Shown piece by piece: positions 8,424 to 17,700 of a DNA stretch of 64,000 nucleotides. Within the stretch, counting starts at the first letter, position 1, and every line of letters starts with the position of its first letter. Both the position numbers and the translations under genes were made by a program. Under the pieces are notes generated by a model. It searched no databases, was not told the origin of the DNA, and saw only the letters and a list, made by a program, of their open reading frames with translations. The DNA is from Micromonospora sp. RHAY321 (GTDB taxonomy: Bacteria; Actinomycetota; Actinomycetes; Mycobacteriales; Micromonosporaceae): NCBI RefSeq assembly GCF_023896955.1, contig NZ_JAMHIW010000018.1:1-64000 (forward strand), written 5' to 3'.

Positions 8424-9665
8424 ATGAGCGTCGTCGAGCAGGCCCGACGGGCGCGGGACGCCGCGGCGGAACTGGCCGTCGCGACGCGCACGGCCAAGGA
8501 CGCCGCGCTGACCGCGATGGCCGACGCGCTGGTGGCGCGTACCCCGGAGATCCTGGCCGCGAACGCGACGGACCTGGCGGCCGGCCGGGAGGCCGGGCTG
8601 ACCGCGGCCGTGCTGGACCGGCTCGCACTCGACGCGGGCCGGGTGGCCGGGATCGCCGACGCGCTGCGTCAGATGGTCGCGCTGCCCGACCCGGTCGGCG
8701 AGGTGGTCCGCGGCTCGACCCTGCCCAACGGCCTGGAGCTGCGCCAGATCCGGGTGCCGTTCGGGGTGGTCGGCATCATCTACGAGGCACGGCCCAACGT
8801 GACCGTGGACGCCGCCGGGATCTGCCTCAAGTCCGGCAACGCGGCGCTGCTGCGCGGGTCGTCCTCGGCCGCGCACTCCAACGCCGCGCTGGTCGCGGTG
8901 CTGCGCGACGCGGTCGCCGACGCCGGGCTGCCGGCCGACGCGGTGCAGCTGCTCGACGCCAGCTCCCGGGAGTCGGTCAAGGAGCTGATGCGTGCCCGGG
9001 GGCTCGTCGACGTGCTCATCCCGCGCGGCGGCGCGTCGCTGATCCGCACCGTGGTCGAGGAGTCGACCGTGCCGGTCATCGAGACCGGGGTGGGCAACTG
9101 CCACGTCTACGTGGACGCCGCCGCGGACGTGGCGAAGGCCGTCGCGGTGACGCTGAACGCCAAGACCCAGCGACTGTCCACCTGCAACACCGCCGAGTCG
9201 CTGCTGGTACACGCCGGCATCGCGGACGCGTTCCTGCCGCCGATGCTGGCGGCGTTCGCCGAGGCCGGGGTGACCGTGCACGGTTCGCCGGAGGTGGCCG
9301 GCTACTCCGCCGCCGTGGTCGCGGCCACCGAGGAGGACTACGCCACCGAGTACCTCTCCGCGGACATCTCCGTCGCGGTGGTCGACTCGCTGGACGCGGC
9401 CGTCACGCACATCCGGCGCTACGGCACCGGGCACACCGAGGCGATCCTCACCGACTCGGCGGGCGCGGCCCGCGAGTTCGTCGCCCGGGTGGACGCGGCG
9501 GCGGTCATGGTCAACGCCTCGACGCGGTTCACCGACGGCGGCGAGTTCGGCTTCGGCGCGGAGATCGGCATCTCGACGCAGAAGCTGCACGCCCGCGGCC
9601 CGATGGGCCTGCCGGAGCTGACCAGCACCAAGTACGTGGTCACCGGGGACGGGCACCTGCGCTAG
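8424..9665 (+). CDS. proA: gamma-glutamyl phosphate reductase
   Basis: Second step of proline synthesis: NADPH-dependent reduction of glutamyl 5-phosphate to glutamate-5-semialdehyde, acting with ProB, probably as a complex. The protein has 413 residues. The aldehyde-dehydrogenase fold shows VPFGVVGIIYEARPNVT (about 111-127), the catalytic C254 in RLSTCNTAESLL, and the C-terminal motif ASTRFTDGGEFGFGAEIGIS. ATG 8424 has GAGGAG 6 bases upstream. proC is not in this window. Confidence 0.97.
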   Translation: MSVVEQARRARDAAAELAVATRTAKDAALTAMADALVARTPEILAANATDLAAGREAGLTAAVLDRLALDAGRVAGIADALRQMVALPDPVGEVVRGSTLPNGLELRQIRVPFGVVGIIYEARPNVTVDAAGICLKSGNAALLRGSSSAAHSNAALVAVLRDAVADAGLPADAVQLLDASSRESVKELMRARGLVDVLIPRGGASLIRTVVEESTVPVIETGVGNCHVYVDAAADVAKAVAVTLNAKTQRLSTCNTAESLLVHAGIADAFLPPMLAAFAEAGVTVHGSPEVAGYSAAVVAATEEDYATEYLSADISVAVVDSLDAAVTHIRRYGTGHTEAILTDSAGAAREFVARVDAAAVMVNASTRFTDGGEFGFGAEIGISTQKLHARGPMGLPELTSTKYVVTGDGHLR

Positions 9666-9682
9666 CGGTGCCGGGCCGCGTC

Positions 9683-10519
9683 TCAGCCGGTCGGCGCCGG
9701 CCGGCAGGCCCGGATCGCGGACAGCGTCGAGTGCACGTCGAACTGGTGCCCGTCGTCACTCTCCCAGCCACCGTCGCTGCGCTGCGTCTCAGCCAGCCGG
9801 CGCAGTGCCCGCACCATGATCCAGTCCTGCGGGTCGATGCCGACCCGGCGCAGCGTGGCGGCCAGCCACGCCACGTCCCCCGGGGACATCGCGGTCAACC
9901 GCTCGGCGAGCACCACCTGGATCCGCGCCGACTCCTGGAACATGTCCTGCCGGTGCAGCACCGCCGCGCTCAACCAGCCGGCTGCCAGGAAGGACGGCCA
10001 ACTGCCGTCCGGGCGCAGCCGCGCGGCGAGCGACTGGGCCGCCCCCTGCACCACCCCGGCGTACACCCCGCCGACCCGGTGGTCGAGCGGCCCGGCGGCC
10101 CGGGCGTCCAGACCGGCCACGGTGAGCCAGAACGCGGCGTTGGCGGTGACGAAGAGCCCCGCCTCCGGATCGCCGGGCCGTGCCCACTCCGGAGCCGACC
10201 CGGCCAGCGACGGGTCCTCGTCCCAGCTCCCGTCGGCCTGCTGCCGGGACGCCAACCAGTCCAGTGCCCGGCGCGCGGCGGGACGGCCGAGCGCCCCCAG
10301 GTCGTCCAACTCGGCGAGCCGGAAGCAGGTGGCGTCGATCGAGGCGACGTCGCCGCCCCACGTCGCGGGCCAACCGCCGTCGGGCGCCTGGCCGACCTCG
10401 GCCGTCTCCAGCACCTCGGCCGGCACGGGCGTGCCATTGCGGAGCCAGGAGAGACGGGCGCGTTCGACCGCGTCTCCGTGCGCCACGACGAACCCGATCG
10501 CGGCTTCCAAGTCGACCAC
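9683..10519 (-). CDS. squalene-cyclase-like / prenyltransferase-repeat (QW) protein
   Basis: A 278-residue protein built from alpha-alpha barrel repeats of the prenyltransferase/squalene-oxidase kind. QW-type motifs recur: APDGGWP (about 45), QQADGSWDED (about 94), RPDGSWPSF (about 170) and QRSDGGWESDDG (about 250). It is under half the length of true squalene-hopene or diterpene cyclases and has no convincing catalytic DxDD, so it is probably a single barrel domain of unknown activity rather than a terpene cyclase. It starts with GTG at 10519 and converges on proA with only 17 bases between stops. No terpene biosynthesis genes flank it. Confidence 0.7.
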   Translation of the reverse strand: MVDLEAAIGFVVAHGDAVERARLSWLRNGTPVPAEVLETAEVGQAPDGGWPATWGGDVASIDATCFRLAELDDLGALGRPAARRALDWLASRQQADGSWDEDPSLAGSAPEWARPGDPEAGLFVTANAAFWLTVAGLDARAAGPLDHRVGGVYAGVVQGAAQSLAARLRPDGSWPSFLAAGWLSAAVLHRQDMFQESARIQVVLAERLTAMSPGDVAWLAATLRRVGIDPQDWIMVRALRRLAETQRSDGGWESDDGHQFDVHSTLSAIRACRPAPTG

Positions 10520-10654
10520 GGCGGAGACGCTACCTGCGCAGACGCGATCCCGCCTCGGGGAATCGGCCAGCCGGGGATGGCTGCGTCGCTCCGGACGGAG
10601 GGCTACTCGGAGCCGTCCGCGTCGATCCGGCGGCGGTCAAGGTCGGCGGGCCAC

Positions 10655-10695
10655 ACCGGCACCGGGGCGGCCATGTGAGCCGCCCCGGTGCCGGT
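10655..10695 (-). terminator. strong stem-loop terminator downstream of moeZ
   Basis: Perfect 17-base-pair stem (10655-10671 with 10679-10695) around a 7-base loop, directly after the moeZ stop. Both this and the QW-repeat gene run leftward, so it ends the moeZ transcript. The remaining bases 10520-10654 should hold the QW-repeat gene's promoter; nothing else is seen there. Confidence 0.75.
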
Positions 10696-10698
10696 CGG

Positions 10699-11880
10699 TC
10701 AGTACGCGGGCAGCGACGGGTCGATCTGCTTGATCCAGGAGAGCACGCCGCCCTGCACGTGCACGGCGTCGCGGAACCCGGCGGCCTTCAGCGCGGCGAG
10801 CGCCTCCGCCGAGCGGACACCCGACTTGCAGTGCAGCACGATCTGCCGGTCCTGCGGCAGCGTGGCGAGGGCGTCGCCCGAGATGATGTCGCCCTTGGGG
10901 ATCAGGGTGGCGCCGGGGATCCGGACGATCTCGTACTCGGCCGGCTCCCGGACGTCGACCAGGAAGATGTCCTTGCCGGCGTCCTGCCACTCCTTGAGCT
11001 CCAGAGCGGTGATGGTCGAGTCGACCACCGCCTCCTGGGCCTCGTCGGAGACCGCGCCGCAGAAGTCCTCGTAGTCCTCCAGCAGGTCGGTGACCGTCGG
11101 GTTCTCGCCGCAGAGCGCGCAGTTCGGGTCCTTGCGGACCTTGATCTTGCGGTACTCCATCTCCAGGGCGTCGTAGACCATCAGCCGGCCGACCAGCGGT
11201 TCGCCGATCCCGGTGAGCAGCTTGATCGCCTCGTTCACCTGGATCGAGCCGATCGACGCGCAGAGCACGCCGAGCACGCCACCCTCGGCGCAGGACGGCA
11301 CCATGCCGGGCGGCGGCGGCTCCGGGTAGAGGCACCGGTAGCAGGGGCCGTGCTCGGCCCAGAACACCGACGCCTGACCGTCGAAGCGGTAGATCGAGCC
11401 CCAGACGTACGGCTTGCCGAGCAGCACCGCCGCGTCATTGACCATGTAGCGGGTGGCGAAGTTGTCGGTGCCGTCGACGATCAGGTCGTACTGGGCGAAG
11501 ATCTCGCGGACGTTCTCCCGGTCCAGCGCGGTGTTGTGGATCTCCACGTTGACCAGCGGGTTGATCTCGCGGATCGACGCGGCGGCGGACTCGGCCTTGG
11601 ACCGGCCGACGTCGGACACGCCGTGGATGATCTGGCGCTGGAGGTTGGACTCGTCGACGGTGTCGAAGTCGATGATGCCGAGCGTGCCGACCCCGGCCGC
11701 GGCGAGGTACATCAGGGCGGGTGACCCGAGGCCACCGGCGCCCACACAGAGCACCCGGGCGTTCTTCAACCGCTTCTGCCCGGCCACCCCGACGTCGGGA
11801 ATGATCAGGTGGCGGGAGTAGCGGCGGATCTCGTCAACGGTCAGCTCGGCGGCGGGCTCGACGAGCGGGGGCAACGACAC
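10699..11880 (-). CDS. moeZ: adenylyltransferase/sulfurtransferase MoeZ
   Basis: A 393-residue two-domain protein. Residues 1-265 are the ThiF/MoeB/E1 domain: nucleotide-binding GAGGLGSP (47-54), DGTDNFATRYMVND, and zinc cysteines C180/C183 (CYRC) and C254/C257 (CALC). Residues 285-393 are a rhodanese domain with catalytic C351 in LHCKSGVR. MoeZ adenylates the C-terminus of ubiquitin-like sulfur carriers and loads them with sulfur for molybdopterin, thiamine and cysteine or natural-product pathways in actinomycetes. No sulfur-carrier gene is adjacent, in keeping with a shared, genome-wide role. The 123 bases upstream (11881-12003) should carry its promoter. Confidence 0.95.
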   Translation of the reverse strand: MSLPPLVEPAAELTVDEIRRYSRHLIIPDVGVAGQKRLKNARVLCVGAGGLGSPALMYLAAAGVGTLGIIDFDTVDESNLQRQIIHGVSDVGRSKAESAAASIREINPLVNVEIHNTALDRENVREIFAQYDLIVDGTDNFATRYMVNDAAVLLGKPYVWGSIYRFDGQASVFWAEHGPCYRCLYPEPPPPGMVPSCAEGGVLGVLCASIGSIQVNEAIKLLTGIGEPLVGRLMVYDALEMEYRKIKVRKDPNCALCGENPTVTDLLEDYEDFCGAVSDEAQEAVVDSTITALELKEWQDAGKDIFLVDVREPAEYEIVRIPGATLIPKGDIISGDALATLPQDRQIVLHCKSGVRSAEALAALKAAGFRDAVHVQGGVLSWIKQIDPSLPAY

Positions 11881-12003
11881 GGTGGACTCCCCGGGATCGG
11901 CGGTGTGAACCGCGCCATTGTTGCTCGCGGGGGCAACGCACGGCCATGAGGGAGGACACGTGGCCCGCGATGCGGGAGCGGGAATAACCGACGGAGGCGT
12001 CGA

Positions 12004-12831
12004 TCAGGGGACGATGTCCCCCGCATAGCGACGGCCGTCGAGGTACGGCCAGGCGTTGGCGACGCACCCCTCCAGGCCGTACGTCTGCTGCTGCATCACC
12101 GGCGCGGGCTCGCCCGGCCCCGGGCAGGCCTCGTGCTCCTCGCCGAACTCGTGGCCCACCTCGTGGTTGATCACGTAGGTGCGGTACGTCTCCAGCGGGG
12201 CGCCGTAGTCGGGGACCGCCTCCATCCAGCGGGCCAGATTGATGATGACCTGGCCCGGAAGACGGCAGGAGGTGTAGCGCTCGGTGGTCAGCCCACCCTC
12301 GGCGCACATGCGCTCGGAGGTGACCGGGGTGGCCAGGTAGATGGTGAAGTCCGCGGCCCCCGCGTCGGCCACCCGCTGCACCCGCAGTTCACCCGAGGCG
12401 ATCCAGCTGCGGGGGTCGGTCAGCACCTCGTCCACCGTGCCGGCGAAGGCATCCGCGTCCTGGCCGGTGCCGCGCTCGACCACGACCCGGTACCTGCGCA
12501 GTGGCCCGTCCTCGCCGTGCACCGGGCTCTCGCCGTCCGCTGCCGTGAACCGTCCCGCGCCGACCGACGGGTAGCTGGTGGGCGCCGGGTGGGCACCGGC
12601 TCCCCCGCCGTGGCCCATTCGCCCCTGGGTGTGCGCGGGTGCCTCGCCCGGCGGGTCGCCGCCCCAGGTCAGGGCCACTCCGGCGCCGACGGCGAGCAGG
12701 ACCAGACCGAGCAGCAGGGTACGGCGGCGCCGCCGGTACATCCGGACCAGCGCGGGCCTCGTGCCCGACGGCGTCGGTGGACCGGACCGGCCGGACGGCT
12801 CGGGTGGGCCGTAAGGGGACGACGGCGTCAT
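12004..12831 (-). CDS. DUF3152 protein with metzincin-like zinc motif (copy 1)
   Basis: A 275-residue membrane-anchored protein: Arg-rich tail, one membrane helix (about 38-57), then an exported DUF3152 domain. The family has no assigned function. The C-terminal part carries HEVGHEFGEEH (223-233), which fits the HExxHxxGxxH zinc motif of metzincin metallopeptidases. Sixteen residues after its last histidine comes VMQQQT, a possible Met-turn. Conserved Cys residues (AEGG-region Cys, TSC, HEAC, EGC) could form disulfides outside the cell. The tandem gene at 12919-13779 is a paralogue. DUF3152 next to moeZ and the TetR/DUF3107/helicase genes is known synteny from mycobacteria (Rv3207c). Confidence 0.88.
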   Translation of the reverse strand: MTPSSPYGPPEPSGRSGPPTPSGTRPALVRMYRRRRRTLLLGLVLLAVGAGVALTWGGDPPGEAPAHTQGRMGHGGGAGAHPAPTSYPSVGAGRFTAADGESPVHGEDGPLRRYRVVVERGTGQDADAFAGTVDEVLTDPRSWIASGELRVQRVADAGAADFTIYLATPVTSERMCAEGGLTTERYTSCRLPGQVIINLARWMEAVPDYGAPLETYRTYVINHEVGHEFGEEHEACPGPGEPAPVMQQQTYGLEGCVANAWPYLDGRRYAGDIVP

Positions 12832-12918
12832 GACCCTCAGCGTGCCAGATCAATCGGGCATTTCCCTGCTTTTACCGCCAATTACGCAAGGCCTCTTATA
12901 AGGGAAGCAGGTCGGCGG

Positions 12919-13779
12919 TCAGAGCGCGGGGCCGGCGTAGCGGCGACCGTCGAGGTACGGCCACGGATTGACCCGGCACCCGTTGAGGAAGAGGGTCTGC
13001 TGCATCATCACCGGCGCCGGCCGACCAGCACCCGGGCAGCGCTCGTGCCGGTGCCCCAACTGGTGGCCCACCTCGTGGTTGACCACGTACGTCCGGTAGA
13101 CCGAGAGCGGCACACCCGCACCGACGAAGTGCGGCACGGACAGCCGCCACCGATCCAGGTTGATGATCACCTTGCCCGGCGCGCGGCAGGAGGTGTACGG
13201 CCGGCCGCCGATCCGGATGTCCACCCCACCGGCGGCGCACATCCGGCCCGCCGTACGAGCGGTGGCCAGGTAGACGGTGAAGTCCCGGGGCGAGCCGCCG
13301 GGGACCTGTTGCAACCGCAGCCGACCGCTGTCGACCCAGCTGCCCGGCCCGGCGAGCGCCGTCTGGACCGCCTGCCCGAACGCGGCGGCGTCCTCGCCAC
13401 TGCCCGACTCCACCGCCACCCGATAGCGCCGCAGCTCACCCGCACGACCCAGCACCGGGCCGCCGCGCTCGTCGTAACCGAACCGGCCGGTGCCGGAAGT
13501 CGGCACGGCCCCGGGCAGCCGCAGCACCGGCGTCGGGCTCGACGGTGCGACCGGCGACGCGTCGGCCGACGGCGTGGGCGACAGGGGCAGCGGCGCGGCC
13601 ACCAGTGGCGGCGCGGTGGGAAACTCCTCGGCGGTCAACCGGTCGGCGGCGCCACGCCCGGCCGGCCGTTCGGCGGTCACGGAGACCGCCGCGCCGAGGG
13701 CCAGCAGCACGGCCATCAGCAGGGCGACCGGCGCGAAGCGCCGCTGGAGATGACCGGGGCGGCGGGCGGAGGTGGACAT
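12919..13779 (-). CDS. DUF3152 protein with metzincin-like zinc motif (copy 2)
   Basis: A 286-residue paralogue of the preceding DUF3152 gene. It has an N-terminal membrane helix or uncleaved signal (about 16-36), a Pro/Ser-rich linker, then the DUF3152 domain with HEVGHQLGHRH (235-245) and a following VMMQQT. It shares YTSCR-PG-VIINL-RW and WPYLDGRRYAG with copy 1. ATG 13779 was chosen because residues before it in the open frame are low-complexity. It lies 5 bases after the alpha/beta-hydrolase stop, so the two are co-transcribed. The 87-base gap between the two DUF3152 genes is relatively AT-rich, contains CTTATAAG (12895-12902) and probably holds the promoter for copy 1. Confidence 0.87.
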   Translation of the reverse strand: MSTSARRPGHLQRRFAPVALLMAVLLALGAAVSVTAERPAGRGAADRLTAEEFPTAPPLVAAPLPLSPTPSADASPVAPSSPTPVLRLPGAVPTSGTGRFGYDERGGPVLGRAGELRRYRVAVESGSGEDAAAFGQAVQTALAGPGSWVDSGRLRLQQVPGGSPRDFTVYLATARTAGRMCAAGGVDIRIGGRPYTSCRAPGKVIINLDRWRLSVPHFVGAGVPLSVYRTYVVNHEVGHQLGHRHERCPGAGRPAPVMMQQTLFLNGCRVNPWPYLDGRRYAGPAL

Positions 13780-13784
13780 CCGGT

Positions 13785-14759
13785 TCAGCCTGCCAGATCG
13801 GGCCGCCGGACGGTCTCCCCCGTTTCGGCGAGCAGGCCCACCACCGCCCGGGCCACCAGCCGGGGCACCTCCAGCTGCGCCACGTGGCCGACCCCGTCGA
13901 GCATCAGCAGCCGGCTGTCCGGGATGGCCCGGGCGGTCTGCGGCGCGACCCGTACGTCGACCAGCCGGTCCTGCAGCCCGCCCACCACCAGGGTGGGCGC
14001 GCGCACCGCCTCGGCCAGCCGCCACAGCGAGCCCGGCCCCGGCAGGTACGCCCGCACGAAGCTGGAGACCAGGCCGCGGAACGTCCGGACGTACGCGGCG
14101 GCGTAGTGCTCGGCCTCGTAGCGCACCAGGATCTCCTCCAGCGCCTCGGCCCGGCGCTGGTCGCAGATCCGGCTGAGGTCGGCGACGCACGCCTCCATGA
14201 CCTGCTGGGCCATCACCTCGGGGGCGAGCTGGTTGAGCCGCTTGGCGACCAACCGTTCACCGCGCGGTATGGCCAGCACCGGCAGCATCCGCCCCTGCAA
14301 CGAGCGCCGGAAGTTCAGAAACGGCAACGCCGGGGAGATGAGGGTGAGGGTGCGGACCAGGTCGGGTCGGAGCCCGGCCACCTGGACCGCGACCGCGCCG
14401 CCCAGCGAGTTGCCGAACAGGTGCACCGGCCCACGGTCGGAGTGCTCGATCCAGCGGATCACCAGATCGGCGAAGGCCGGGATGGTGTAGCGGCGGCCCG
14501 GCTCGCTGCGGCCGAAGCCCGGCAGGTCGATGGCCTGGCCGTCGAGGCGGTCGGCGAGCAGCCCGGCCAGGTCGGTCCAGTTCTGCGAGGAACCGCCCAG
14601 CCCGTGCACGTACAGCGCCGGCTCCGCGGCGGCGGCGGTGGCCGGGGTGTCCCGCACGTACGTGACCAGGCCGTCGAGGCGGACCTCGCGACCCGGCCAC
14701 GGTGGCGGGACCCGGTCGTCGGGAAGGAGATGATCGGGCCAGAGGGTGGCGCGCTTCAT
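13785..14759 (-). CDS. alpha/beta-fold hydrolase
   Basis: A 324-residue alpha/beta hydrolase. HGLGG (52-56) forms the oxyanion region and the nucleophile elbow is GNSLGG with S118. The acid is probably the Asp in VGGLQDRLVD and the histidine is about H292 in DGVGHVAQ. The family includes esterases, C-C hydrolases and haloperoxidase-like enzymes; no motif here fixes a substrate. It is cytoplasmic, with no signal peptide. It is followed at 5 bases by the second DUF3152 gene and preceded at 23 bases by the large Pro-rich gene, so all three probably share a leftward transcript. Confidence 0.85.
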   Translation of the reverse strand: MKRATLWPDHLLPDDRVPPPWPGREVRLDGLVTYVRDTPATAAAAEPALYVHGLGGSSQNWTDLAGLLADRLDGQAIDLPGFGRSEPGRRYTIPAFADLVIRWIEHSDRGPVHLFGNSLGGAVAVQVAGLRPDLVRTLTLISPALPFLNFRRSLQGRMLPVLAIPRGERLVAKRLNQLAPEVMAQQVMEACVADLSRICDQRRAEALEEILVRYEAEHYAAAYVRTFRGLVSSFVRAYLPGPGSLWRLAEAVRAPTLVVGGLQDRLVDVRVAPQTARAIPDSRLLMLDGVGHVAQLEVPRLVARAVVGLLAETGETVRRPDLAG

Positions 14760-14782
14760 CGCTCCAGTCTGCCCCGGACCAC

Positions 14783-17700
14783 TCAGGACAGCAGCGCTTC
14801 CAGCCTCCGGTTGACCGCCGCCAGCGTCGCCCGGACCACCGCCTGTCGGGGGTCACCGGCGACCAGGGCCGAGCCGGCGAGCTGCTCGACCCAGCCGTCA
14901 CAGACCAGCAGCACCACCACGGTCGCCACCTCGCAGTTGCCGAACGGCACCACCGCCGCGTGCTCCACGAAGCAGCGCCCCCGCTCGGCGTTCTCGGCGC
15001 CGCGCAGCAACTCGTCCACGGCGGCCGCCGCGGCCACCGCGCAGAGCCGCAGCACGTAGCCGTCCACGGCCGGCCCGGTGGCGTACCCGGCGGCACTCTC
15101 GCCACCGGCCAGCAGCCGGACCTCCACGTTCGCGTCCAGACCGAACGTGCTGACCTGCACGTGGTCGATCACCACCCGCGGCCCCGGCGCGCCGCCGGTG
15201 TCCAGCGGTCGGGACGGCGCCGACTCCGTCGTGGTCACCTGACCACCGGAGTACGACGTGCCGGCCGTCGCCGGGCTGCCGGTTGCCGCCCCTGCGGGCG
15301 CGGCCGAGACCGAGCCCGGCTCCTCCACGGTGGCGCGACCCCGGTGCGGTGCGCTCGACCGGCGCCGGCGCTCGCCCTCGGCCCCCTGCTCAGGGACCAC
15401 GGGCGTGGCCTCGACGCGACTGCCCGACGGTCGACCGACCATGGGCGACCCGCCGGCCCTGATCTCGCCGGTTCGCGGCTCCGCGCCGGCGTCGCGGGAC
15501 TCGGCGCTCCGCGGCTCCGGGGAACGCCGCTCGGCCGGCCGAGGCTCGGCGGCCCGACGGCGGACCGGCGGCACCGGCGTGCTGGGCAGGCCGGGCAGGT
15601 TCTGCGGTGCGGCGGCGAGCCCCATCCGATCCTGCAGCAGTCGGGCCACCTGTCGGCTGACCTCGGCAGGGTCGGCACCGTCGGCCAGGTCCAGCCGGAG
15701 ACTGTGCGCGCCAGCCGGGGTACGGCGCAGCGCCGCGTCGCGGACGCCGGCCACCCCCCGAACGGCGTCGAGGATGGCGTTGACGTCGAAGCCCTCAGGG
15801 CGCTCCCGCAGCGGTGCGGGTTCGTCGTCGCGGCGCAGGTGGGTGGCGATGCGGGCTAGCTCTGGGGTTTCGGCGGGTGGCTCCACGGCTGGCGGCTCCG
15901 GCACGACGGGCACGTCCGGTTCCGCAGGGACGCGCTGCGGCAGCACCGCCGACGACGGGTCCGGCAGCCGGTCGTCGTCGGCCGGTTCGGCCGGGGACGC
16001 CGGGTCGGGGGCGGATCGGCGAGCCGCGTAGGGAGGGGCGCTCGTCGGAGCGGGCGCGGATGAGGGCCGGTCGCGACGTCCGGACCCGCTCGTGGCGGAG
16101 GCCGGGACGGCACCGGTCGAGGTCGGCGGGGCGGCTGCCGGTGACGGACCGGAAGCAGAGGGAGCTGCGCGGGACGACTCGACGGGAGACGGCTCGGGAG
16201 CCTCCGGCCGGAGCCGGAACGGCGCGGCCGACCGGGTCTCGGGCCGCGCCGGGCCGGACGGCTCAGCCGCGTCGCCCGCGGTCGGCATGCTCGTCGACCG
16301 GCTGGCGGGCCAGGACGGGCGCTCGGCCGGGGACACCGGGATGCGTCCCTCGGACCAGTCGGGTCGTTCGGCTCCCGGCGCGCTCGTCGGAGTCGTCGGA
16401 GAGCCGCCGATCCAGGAGGGCCGCTCCGCCGCCAGCGCCGGCCCTGCCGGGGCCGGTGGCGCGTCGGTCGGCACCGGAGGTGGTCCCGCCGGCGGCTCGG
16501 TCGGCGCCGCTGCCGGTGCCTCCGTCGGCGCGGAGCCGGCCCAGGACGGACGCTGGGCGGGGGGCGCACTGGGCATGGGATCACCGCCGCGCGAGGGTGG
16601 GCCACTGGCCGGTGCCGAACCGCCCGCCCAGGACGGACGCGACGGCGGCCCGCTGGCCGGCGCCGGGGCCGAACCGCCGGCCCAGGACGGCCGCCCGCTG
16701 GTCGATGCTTGGTCCGAACCGCCAGCCCACGACGGCCGCGACGGCGGCCCGCTGATGGGCGTCGGGTCCGAACCGCCGGACCACGACGGCCGCGACGGCG
16801 GACCGCTGGTCGGTGCCGGGTCCGAACCGCCGGACCACGACGGCCGCGACGGCGGACCGCTGATGGGCGCCGGGTCCGAACCGCCGGACCAGGACGGCTG
16901 GTCGGCGCGCGGGGCGCCGCTCGACGCGGAGCCGGCCCAGGACGGCCGGTCGGCCGGTGGGCCGCTGGTCGGGGCGGAGCCGCCGGCCCAGGACGGACGC
17001 TCGGGGGACGGCGCGGCGCGCGGGACAGGTGGCCCGCTGGTCGGGGTCGGGTCCGGGTCGCCAGTTGCGGGCGACCGATCGGCCAACGGAGCAACGGTCG
17101 ACGCGGGACCCGCCCAGGAGGGCCGGTCCGCAGGCGGCGCGCTGGTCGGCTCGGCTGGCGGCCCGCCCGCCCAGGAGGGCCGGTCGGCCGGCCCGGCCGT
17201 GGAGGAGGCCGGGGGTGTGCTGGTGGGCGTCGTCGCAGGGCGTCCGCCGGCCCAGGAGGGGCGTTCGGCCGCTCCGCGCTCCGGAGACGCCTCGGGCTCA
17301 GGCTCGTCGCGGGGAATGTCGTGCCCCCGCGGCGGGTCGACGCGCACCGGCTCGTACGGGCGGGGCGACTCCACACGTGCCGGCTCGTACGGCCGGTTGG
17401 GCTCGGCGACCCAGCCCGGCGCCGGCTCGGCCCGGGCCGGACGGCCGGTCAGCTCGCCCTCCTGCCTCGACCAGGGCGGTGCCCAGCCACTGCCCCAGCT
17501 CGGGCGGTTCCAGCTCGGCCCGGACCAGTCCGGCTCGATGGCCGAGGACTCTCCGGCCCGGGGCGGGTCACCGCCGGGAGCGCGACCCGGCTCGGAGCCT
17601 TCGGCGTGCCCGGCCCGGTCCGCTGAGCCCGGCTCAGCCGACGCGTCCGGTGTGAGCGGGTCGCGTGTGAGCGGGTCGCGCCAGCCGCGCGCGGCCTGCG

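Noticed and set aside
16400..17300. Regularly repeated DNA suggestive of a CRISPR array
   Set aside because: The units abut with no unique spacers, are 54 bases long in multiples of three and encode a protein repeat on the minus strand.
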